From MnTg04 sp036443455 (GTDB lineage: Bacteria > Pseudomonadota > Gammaproteobacteria > Steroidobacterales > MnTg04): a stretch of DNA of 9,686 bases. The notes below the pieces were generated by a model. It saw only the letters and a list, made by a program, of their open reading frames with translations. It did no database searches and had not been told where the DNA came from. Where the stretch lies: positions 1 through 9,686 of the forward strand of contig JAZFYI010000187.1 of the NCBI GenBank assembly GCA_036443455.1. Direction: 5' to 3'. A program made the translations under genes and the position numbers. Below are positions 1 to 5,674 of this stretch, piece after piece. Each line of letters starts with the position of its first letter. Within the stretch, counting starts at the first letter, position 1.

Positions 1-1861
1 CCAGCTGCAAATCCCGAATGTAGTTGTACCTTGCGTTGGACTGCATTGCCGCCTGGGTGCCATCGCGCAGGATCGTCGGTCGGATGAAAACCATCAGGTT
101 GGTTTTTACCAACTCGGTTCTTCTCGACCGGAACAAAGCGCCCAGTATTGGAATTTTGCCGAGGATGGGCACGCGTTGTTCGGTTTCGATCAACGCCTCT
201 TCGATCAGGCCGCCAAGAACGATAATTCCGCCGTCTTCGACAATTACACTGGTGCTGATGGTCCGTTTATTGGTCACCAGGTCAACGGCGCCTTCGGCCC
301 CGGCAGAAATACTGGATTGTTCCTGCTCGACTTTCAGCAATATTGCGTTGCCCTCGTTTATCTGTGGTGTGATGCGCAGTATGGTGCCGACCTCTGTGCG
401 CTGAATTGTCTGGAAGGGGTTGACGGAACCCTGGGTCGCACCGGTGTTGGTAAACTGGCCGGTGATAAAAGGCACTTCCTGGACAACATTGATTTCGGCT
501 TCCTCGTTGTCCACGGTCGTGATGGACGGCTGCGACAATATATTGGTCGATGCGTCACCGGCGAGCGCTGTCAGCACCGCGGCCCAGCTGGTCCTGTTTT
601 CTCTGAAACGTCCGACGATGCCGGTTATTCCTTCGCCGACGAAATCTCCGACCGCACTGTCGGCACTGTCCAGCGCGCCAATCGCGCCCGACAGATCAAA
701 ACTGCCGGAAAACTCGGACACGGCAGCTACATCACCGGTATCGCCAGGCGATACCAGCCAGCTCACACCAAGTTCGTTGACCTTGTCCATCGATACTTCA
801 ACGATGATCGCATCGATCTGGACCTGTGCCCTGCGGATGTCCAGCTTGTCGATGATCGCCATCAGGTTGCGCATTTCCTTCGCCGGCGCTGTAATGACCA
901 GCGCGTTGGTCATCAGGTCTGCCCAGATGGTTACAGGCGTGCTACCGGGACCGCTCTGCGGCGAACCAGCCGCGCCCTGCGCCTGGGTTGCCTGGATCTG
1001 CGCCTGCAGGTTTCCGGCGAGTTCCTCGGCATCGGCGTTGAACAGGTAACGTACCCGCGTGTTGCCGCCTTCCGCCAGCGGCGTATCCAGGCTGACGATC
1101 AGGGCTCGCGTTTTCAGCCGGTTCTTGCTGTCGCCGCCAATCAGTACGCTGTTGGTGCGCTGGTCGGCCGCAATATTCGACCGCGCCTGACCGCCATCGC
1201 GCCCAGCCGGTTGGCGGATGGAATTGATGATGGTTACGATCTCGATCGCCGAAGCGTGTTGCAAGGGAATGATCTCGATATCGTCTTCGCCTTCCCGATC
1301 GATACGGCTGACGATCCGTGCGATACGCCGCACATTCGCAGCCCGGTCGGAAATGATCAGCATATTGGATTGCGGGTAGGCTGCGAGGTGACCGTATTGT
1401 GGAATCAGCGGCCGCAAAATCGGCACCAGTTGCGCGGCAACGACATTTTCTATGCGGATTACCCGGGTCACGATTTCATCGGGCCCATCGGTGCCCGAGG
1501 GTGCGCCGGGAACCTGCCGCGCATTGGCGTCGGGCAGGATCTTGATGAAATTGCCGGATTGGACCGCAATGTATCCATAAACCTGCAGCAATGACTGGAA
1601 CGCATTGTAAAAGGCGTCCGAACTCATCGGGGTCTGCGAAATCATGGTTACGTTTTGCTGATTGACCCGCGGATCGACAATAAAATTCTTGCCGGTGACC
1701 TCGGCGACTGCCTCGATGATCTGGCGGATATCGACATCCTGGAAATTGGGTCGTATCGATGCTTGCTGCGCGACGGCCAACGAGCCGGCAAGCAATCCGA
1801 ACAGCAATGTCGTCAATACCTGTCCGCGCAGGGTTCTTGTTTTCGTACGGCTATTTTTCAT
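1..1861 (-). CDS. gspD: Type II secretion system secretin GspD (3' end beyond window)
   Basis: Outer-membrane channel subunit of the type II secretion system; secretins form a large gated ring through which folded proteins leave the periplasm. I translated the minus strand from the ATG at 1861 and it stays open for 620 codons to the left edge, so the C-terminus is missing (usual family length about 650-700). A Sec signal peptide covers residues 1-31 (hydrophobic stretch, then Ala-Val-Ala before Gln-Gln). An N0 domain follows at about 35-110, N1-N3 repeats at about 130-345 (N3 holds a Gly/Ser/Gln-rich loop near 291-307) and the secretin core at about 350-600. Core signatures are EVPFITGQF near 462, RTEVGTILRITPQIN near 488 and VPILGKIPILGALF near 564. 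It starts 33 bases after gspC and should be co-transcribed with it. A GGA lies 8 bases before the chosen ATG. The ATG at 1874 is rejected because it stops after 7 codons. Confidence 0.96.
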   Translation of the reverse strand, partial: MKNSRTKTRTLRGQVLTTLLFGLLAGSLAVAQQASIRPNFQDVDIRQIIEAVAEVTGKNFIVDPRVNQQNVTMISQTPMSSDAFYNAFQSLLQVYGYIAVQSGNFIKILPDANARQVPGAPSGTDGPDEIVTRVIRIENVVAAQLVPILRPLIPQYGHLAAYPQSNMLIISDRAANVRRIARIVSRIDREGEDDIEIIPLQHASAIEIVTIINSIRQPAGRDGGQARSNIAADQRTNSVLIGGDSKNRLKTRALIVSLDTPLAEGGNTRVRYLFNADAEELAGNLQAQIQATQAQGAAGSPQSGPGSTPVTIWADLMTNALVITAPAKEMRNLMAIIDKLDIRRAQVQIDAIIVEVSMDKVNELGVSWLVSPGDTGDVAAVSEFSGSFDLSGAIGALDSADSAVGDFVGEGITGIVGRFRENRTSWAAVLTALAGDASTNILSQPSITTVDNEEAEINVVQEVPFITGQFTNTGATQGSVNPFQTIQRTEVGTILRITPQINEGNAILLKVEQEQSSISAGAEGAVDLVTNKRTISTSVIVEDGGIIVLGGLIEEALIETEQRVPILGKIPILGALFRSRRTELVKTNLMVFIRPTILRDGTQAAMQSNARYNYIRDLQL

Positions 1862-1874
1862 CGTTTTTATCCAT
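1851..1874 (-). other. Seven-codon upstream mini-ORF overlapping the gspD start
   Basis: An ATG at 1874 opens a frame of seven codons (MDKNDEK) that ends in TAG at 1851-1853, overlapping the first codons of gspD in another frame. It has its own GGA 8 bases upstream, the same spacing as the GGA before the gspD ATG at 1861. Ribosomes starting here would stop 11 bases past the gspD start and might reinitiate. It may be a chance result of the A-rich start region. No function is claimed. Confidence 0.2.
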
Positions 1875-1894
1875 TTTTATTGTCCGGCCGCAGC

Positions 1895-2851
1895 TCATTG
1901 ACGCCGCGACCCGGGAGGCAATTTTTGTATCGCAGAGCTTATCTGGTCAAGATCGATCGTAATGACTTCTGGGATGCCGTTGCGCTCAACTGTCACTGTC
2001 ACTTGGCTACCCTGGTCTATTCCAGCCAACAGGTTGGTGCTTTGATCCGGGTCCGTCAGCGGGACGCCGTTTATACTGGTGGCCAGGTCGCCGGGGCGAA
2101 AACCCAGTTCCGCAAATGTCCGTCGCTGCCTGCCCGGGTAAATTCGATATCCTTTCAGCCGTCCATCGGCGAAATGCGGTTGCGGGCGAATGATCTCGCT
2201 GAGGGCGCCGCTATCGGCAGCTCTTCGGAGCATCGCGTTCCTGCTCGTATTTTTCAGGCTGCGCCGGCTGATCGACCGGTTACCGGGTCGCCCGCTTGCC
2301 GATATCTGGCTCGGCTCGGACAGGCTAAGCTCTTCCAGGCGGCCACCGGTGCGTTGCAAAATTACCCGATGAGGTTCGACCAGGTAAAGCGTGGCGCCCG
2401 CCACGACCGGATCGCCGATGGAATAAACTTTTTCTTCGTTGCGGTACTCGATGATCGCGACGGCACGGTCACGTTCGCTGTCCCAGATCGTTCCTTTGAG
2501 CGTCAGGTCGAGTGTGGTCTCGGGAACATCGGAAACCAGGCCGGGTTCGGGTATTTTAAGAGGATCATCCGGCCCCGTGCCTTTGAAGACGCCAAACAGG
2601 TCTGCGTCCCTGATGACGGAAATATCCGTTTCGCGGGTTGCCTCACCGGCGCCGGTCTGCGGCGTAGTAACCGCATGCATCTGTTGCGAGGGTTCGGTGA
2701 GCAGTTGCAATACGAACATGGCCAGTTGCCAGGCCACCGCGATAGCCAGCAACAAAGATGCCCACTGCGGCAGTTTGCCGCTGAGCCGGGATAGTACCCG
2801 GGCGGCTTCACTACTGCCCATAACGCTGGTTTTGCTTGCCAGTTGATTCAT
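1895..2851 (-). CDS. gspC: Type II secretion system protein GspC (inner-membrane, PDZ)
   Basis: Bitopic inner-membrane protein that couples the T2SS inner-membrane platform to the secretin GspD. The 318 residues show a short cytoplasmic N-terminus, one membrane helix at about 30-52 and a Gln/Thr-rich linker. The periplasmic homology region (about 75-170) contains DLFGVFKG at 84-91 and LKGTIWDSERDRAVAI from 118; in the family this domain binds the N-terminal domains of GspD. A basic Ser-rich linker (about 180-210) leads to a C-terminal PDZ domain (about 215-305, with GYRIYPG and LGFRPGDLATSINGVPL), thought to help in substrate recognition. As in typical gsp operons gspC is first and gspD follows after 33 bases. 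No strong Shine-Dalgarno sequence is visible before the ATG at 2851. Met11 is an alternative start that would keep the membrane helix. Confidence 0.95.
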   Translation of the reverse strand: MNQLASKTSVMGSSEAARVLSRLSGKLPQWASLLLAIAVAWQLAMFVLQLLTEPSQQMHAVTTPQTGAGEATRETDISVIRDADLFGVFKGTGPDDPLKIPEPGLVSDVPETTLDLTLKGTIWDSERDRAVAIIEYRNEEKVYSIGDPVVAGATLYLVEPHRVILQRTGGRLEELSLSEPSQISASGRPGNRSISRRSLKNTSRNAMLRRAADSGALSEIIRPQPHFADGRLKGYRIYPGRQRRTFAELGFRPGDLATSINGVPLTDPDQSTNLLAGIDQGSQVTVTVERNGIPEVITIDLDQISSAIQKLPPGSRRQ

Positions 2852-2877
2852 TTAATTTGCAGGTCAAATTATTGGTA

Positions 2878-2893
2878 TGTGACCCAGACCACA
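2878..2893. promoter_or_regulatory. Candidate CRP/Vfr (cAMP receptor) binding site
   Basis: TGTGACCCAGACCACA matches the CRP core TGTGATCTAGATCACA at 13 of 16 positions, with one perfect half-site and one 4/5 half-site. It lies in the divergent region between gspC (ATG 27 bases away) and the adenylate cyclase gene (ATG 153 bases away). Relative to the predicted gspC promoter it would sit downstream of the start point, which suggests repression by roadblock. Relative to a weak TCTATT at 2935-2940 on the plus strand it would be centred near -61.5, a class I activation position. Binding is an inference; no CRP gene is in the window. Confidence 0.45.
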
Positions 2894-2916
2894 GAGTAGC
2901 CGTGGCATAAGCGTTC

Positions 2917-2945
2917 ATCATAAGTATGGGCTGTTCTATTGGAAA
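2917..2945 (-). promoter_or_regulatory. Putative sigma-70 promoter for gspCD
   Basis: On the minus strand TTTCCA (2945-2940, 4/6 to the -35 consensus) is followed after 17 bases by TATGAT (2922-2917, 5/6 to the -10 consensus). Transcription would begin near 2910 and leave a leader of about 60 bases before gspC. It is the best match I found upstream of gspC. Confidence 0.35.
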
Positions 2946-3038
2946 GTCCAAAAAGGCCTGTTTTACCAGAATCGTGGTCATGCGGCCTTATGTCTGCTGG
3001 CGGGATGATTATGTTACCTCGAGAGAAATGACGCGACC

Positions 3039-3042
3039 GGAG
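3039..3042 (+). promoter_or_regulatory. Ribosome binding site deciding the cyclase start
   Basis: GGAG lies four bases before the ATG at 3047. Spacing is a little short but acceptable. It supports this start over the next in-frame ATG at 3131, which would delete the first membrane helix. Confidence 0.5.
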
Positions 3043-3046
3043 ACCG

Positions 3047-5272
3047 ATGAACAAACGGCTGCTAATACGCGTTTTGATCAGCTCGATGCTGTTTCTCCCC
3101 TTTTTGCTCCACAACCGGGGCGATATTCATATGGGCTGGCTTGAGCGCCTGGAACAACTGACTTATGACGCCAGGCTCGTGTTTACCCTGCCAAACACCA
3201 TCGATGACCGCATCGTCATTCTGGATCTGGATGAAAAAAGCCTGCTGGAAGAAGGGCAATGGCCGTGGCCGAGAGACCGGGTTGCCCGCCTGGTGGACCG
3301 ATTGTTCGACGACTACCAGGTCAAGGTTCTTGGTTTCGATATCGTGTTTGCCGAGCCAGACAACCGCAGCGGCCTGCCGGTACTGGAACGATTGGCGCGC
3401 GATGAACTGCGCGATGTCCCCGGCTTTCGCCGGACGCTTGAAAGGTTGCGGCCGGAATTGGATACGGATCGCGTTTTTGCCAAGGCGCTGGCGAACCGGG
3501 CGACGGTGCTGGGTTACGTATTTCGTCACACCGGGGACGCGGGAGAGGGTGTTTCCTCGGGCATGTTGCCGAAGCCGCTGATACCGTCGGATAAAAACGA
3601 CACCAAGATTCCCTTCGCCGAGGCCATCGCCTATACCGGCAACATCGCGATGCTGCAAAACAACACGGCCGGCGGTTTCTTCGAAAACGCGCTGGTCGAC
3701 AGAGACGGGAAATATCGCCGGGTTCCGCTGCTGCAAAAGTACAATGGCAATATCTACCCATCCCTGGCTTTCGCCGTGGCGCACCAGGCACTCGGTCTGC
3801 CAGACCTGGGCTTTGTGTTTCAGCATGGCGCGGACGGGTCGCGCGACGGCCTTGATCTCGACTGGCTGACGCTCGGTGACAAAAAAATACCGGTTGGTGA
3901 AAACGCCTCGGTCCTGGTGCCGTACCGGGGGCAGCTGGGCAGTTTTCCCTACGTCTCCGCGGCAGACGTATTGCATGGCCGGGCGGCAAAATATCCATTG
4001 AAAGGCGCGATAGTACTCATGGGGACGAGCGCCGCCGGGCTCCATGATTTGCGCAATACGCCGCTGGGCAATCGATTTACCGGTGTCGAAATACACGCAA
4101 ACATTGTTTCGGGAATCCTGGATGAAACGATCATGCATCATCCGCGCTATGTGCAGGGCATAGAGATTACCGTCCTGTTTTTGCTCGCGATCTTGCTGAC
4201 CGCCGTGTTGCCCAGGGTCCCGGTCATGACGGCGACGCTGGTGACCGTGTTGATAATCCTGCTGATTATCGTATTGAACGTCGTGATCTGGGGCCGGGGC
4301 AATTTCGTGCTGCCGCTCGCATCCTTGCTGAGTTTCACCTTCCTGTTGTACTTCCTGCATATGATTTACGGCTATTTCGTGGAGGCCAGGGGCAAGCGAG
4401 AACTGTCAGGATTGTTTGGCCGATATGTGCCGCCGGAGCTGGTTGCCGAAATGGGTAAGCACCCCGGTGATTTTTCGATGGCAAGCGAGAGCAGGGAAAT
4501 GACCGTGATGTTCGCCGATATCCGGAATTTTACCGGGATCGCCGAGCAGCTGAGCCCGCCCGAAGTGAGCGAGTTGCTGAACGCTTTTCTGACGCCGATG
4601 ACGCGGGTGATCCAGCGCCATCGCGGCACGATCGACAAGTACATGGGTGACGCGATCATGGCTTTCTGGGGCGCACCGGTCCAGGACCGGCAACATGCGA
4701 GAAACGCCTTGTTATCGGCGATCGAAATGCAGGGAGCGCTCAGCCAGCTGCAAAAAGGCTTTGACCGCAGGGGCTGGCCGGAAATCAAGGTCGGTATCGG
4801 TCTGAATACCGGCGAAATGCGGGTCGGCAACATGGGTTCAAGCTTCCGGATGGCATACACCGTGATGGGGGATTCGGTAAACCTGGGCGCAAGACTGGAA
4901 AACCTGACCAAGACATACGGTGTAACCATCGCGGTAGGCGAGGCCACCTGCAAAGCGGTACCGGATTTCGCTTTTCTCGAACTCGATCGGGTGCGGGTCA
5001 AGGGCAAGGACAACTCTGTCGCCATCTTCAGCCCGGTCGGGCCACGCAACCAATTGGGGCAGGAAACCCGGCAAATGCTCAAAAAGCATGCCGTGGCCTT
5101 GCAGTTTTACCGCGAGCGCGATTGGGATTCGGCCGAAAAGGAATTTTTCGGCCTGGCCCAGTCATTTCCCGAACGCAAACTTTTTAGCCTTTACCTTGAC
5201 CGGGTAACCTACTTCAGGGGCAATCCTCCCGCAGACGATTGGGATGGCATTTCGGTTATTCCACACAAATAA
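3047..5272 (+). CDS. CHASE2-domain membrane adenylate cyclase (class III)
   Basis: Predicted to make cAMP from ATP in the cytoplasm in response to an extracytoplasmic signal. The 741 residues show a membrane helix at about 4-21, a large periplasmic CHASE2 domain (about 25-365, including DDRIVILDLDEKSL and VKVLGFDIVFAEPDN), then three close helices at about 371-441. A short linker (GLFGRYVPPELV) leads to a class III cyclase domain (about 483-665). Catalytic residues are present: metal-binding Asp491 (FADIRNF) and Asp535 (KYMGDAIMAFWG), adenine-selecting Lys531 and Thr605 (AYTVMGD), and Asn612 and Arg616 (SVNLGARLE). The Lys/Thr pair fits a class IIIb adenylate rather than guanylate cyclase. 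A C-terminal tail (about 675-741) looks like a helical TPR-type repeat, which I recall from other CHASE2 cyclases. There is no HAMP, PAS or kinase domain. The gene diverges from gspC and ends 82 bases before clpS. The signal sensed is unknown. Confidence 0.93.
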   Translation: MNKRLLIRVLISSMLFLPFLLHNRGDIHMGWLERLEQLTYDARLVFTLPNTIDDRIVILDLDEKSLLEEGQWPWPRDRVARLVDRLFDDYQVKVLGFDIVFAEPDNRSGLPVLERLARDELRDVPGFRRTLERLRPELDTDRVFAKALANRATVLGYVFRHTGDAGEGVSSGMLPKPLIPSDKNDTKIPFAEAIAYTGNIAMLQNNTAGGFFENALVDRDGKYRRVPLLQKYNGNIYPSLAFAVAHQALGLPDLGFVFQHGADGSRDGLDLDWLTLGDKKIPVGENASVLVPYRGQLGSFPYVSAADVLHGRAAKYPLKGAIVLMGTSAAGLHDLRNTPLGNRFTGVEIHANIVSGILDETIMHHPRYVQGIEITVLFLLAILLTAVLPRVPVMTATLVTVLIILLIIVLNVVIWGRGNFVLPLASLLSFTFLLYFLHMIYGYFVEARGKRELSGLFGRYVPPELVAEMGKHPGDFSMASESREMTVMFADIRNFTGIAEQLSPPEVSELLNAFLTPMTRVIQRHRGTIDKYMGDAIMAFWGAPVQDRQHARNALLSAIEMQGALSQLQKGFDRRGWPEIKVGIGLNTGEMRVGNMGSSFRMAYTVMGDSVNLGARLENLTKTYGVTIAVGEATCKAVPDFAFLELDRVRVKGKDNSVAIFSPVGPRNQLGQETRQMLKKHAVALQFYRERDWDSAEKEFFGLAQSFPERKLFSLYLDRVTYFRGNPPADDWDGISVIPHK

Positions 5273-5320
5273 CAGGCTCGACGGTCAAAAATTGTTGTCC
5301 AAAAGCAGGCGCGGAAGAGG

Positions 5321-5326
5321 TAAAAT
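5321..5326 (+). promoter_or_regulatory. Possible -10 element for clpSA
   Basis: TAAAAT (5/6 to TATAAT) lies in the 82-base gap before clpS, 28 bases before its ATG. No good -35 sits at normal spacing: TTGTCC at 5295-5300 is 20 bases away. clpSA may have its own weak or activator-dependent promoter, or be read from the cyclase gene. Confidence 0.22.
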
Positions 5327-5354
5327 CGAGCGATGCGGAGCGAATAACGGCAAC

Positions 5355-5672
5355 ATGACTGATTACAAGGAACAACACGAGCAAGGCCTGGCGGTAAAAG
5401 AAGCGCGACCCGAACTCAAGCGGCCGCCGATGTACCGGGTGTTGTTGCTCAATGACGACTACACGCCGATGGATTTTGTCGTCGGGGTGCTGGAACGTTT
5501 TTTCTCGATGGACCGGGTCAAGGCCACGCGCGTCATGCTTGAAGTCCATACCGAGGGGCAGGGTGCCTGCGGAGCGTTTACCTTTGAAATCGCGGAAACA
5601 AAGGTTGCCCAGGTCAATGCCTATTCGAGACAGCAGCAGCATCCTTTGTTGTGCACGATGGAAGAGAACTGA
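5355..5672 (+). CDS. clpS: ATP-dependent Clp protease adaptor ClpS (N-recognin)
   Basis: Small cytoplasmic adaptor that binds proteins with N-terminal Leu, Phe, Tyr or Trp and hands them to ClpA for degradation by ClpAP. The 105 residues match the usual length of about 106. After a flexible polar N-terminus (1-22) the core begins with PPMYRVLLLNDDYTPMDFV. The N-degron pocket is intact: Asn33, Asp34, Asp35, Thr37, Met39, Met61, Val64 and His65 (MLEVH). The C-terminus AETKVAQVN...HPLLCTMEEN is typical. I chose the ATG at 5355 because it gives the normal length. The same frame opens at 5244 inside the cyclase gene, but those 37 extra residues have no family counterpart. A GGAG at 5337-5340 is rather far upstream (14 bases), so initiation may be moderate. 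It is directly followed by clpA. Confidence 0.97.
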   Translation: MTDYKEQHEQGLAVKEARPELKRPPMYRVLLLNDDYTPMDFVVGVLERFFSMDRVKATRVMLEVHTEGQGACGAFTFEIAETKVAQVNAYSRQQQHPLLCTMEEN

Positions 5673-5674
5673 GC

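Noticed and set aside
176..1594. Long open frame (472 codons) on the plus strand opposite gspD
   Set aside because: The minus strand encodes an unmistakable secretin over the whole stretch. The plus-strand product has no recognisable domain and fits a codon-bias shadow.
1655..2794. Open frame of 379 codons on the plus strand across the gspC/gspD junction
   Set aside because: It is antisense to two well-supported genes, spans their intergenic gap and has no recognisable motif.
2953..2989. Inverted repeat AAGGCC / GGCCTT in the divergent gap
   Set aside because: Only six bases per arm with a 25-base spacer, no extension and no T run; expected by chance.
2926..3144. Short open frame (72 codons) in the gspC-cyclase gap
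   Set aside because: It runs out of frame into the cyclase start, has no ribosome binding site I can see and no motif.
3881..3887. Run of seven A in the cyclase gene, considered as a slippage or phase-variation site
   Set aside because: The run is short, the frame is intact through it, and no downstream structure or overlapping frame supports programmed frameshifting.
3062..4360. Open frame of 432 codons on the minus strand opposite the cyclase
   Set aside because: Antisense to the CHASE2 domain and rich in Gln/His/Arg, as expected of a shadow frame; no family resemblance.
5283..5300. Imperfect hairpin GGTCAA / TTGTCC after the cyclase stop, considered as a terminator
   Set aside because: The stem has a mismatch, is not GC-rich and is not followed by a T run.
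5244..5354. Upstream in-frame extension of ClpS starting inside the cyclase gene
   Set aside because: The 37 extra residues have no counterpart in the family; the ATG at 5355 gives the normal ClpS length.
5651..5674. GTG start for ClpA eight codons upstream
   Set aside because: It lies inside clpS; the ATG at 5675 matches the family start and has a well-spaced GGAAGAG.
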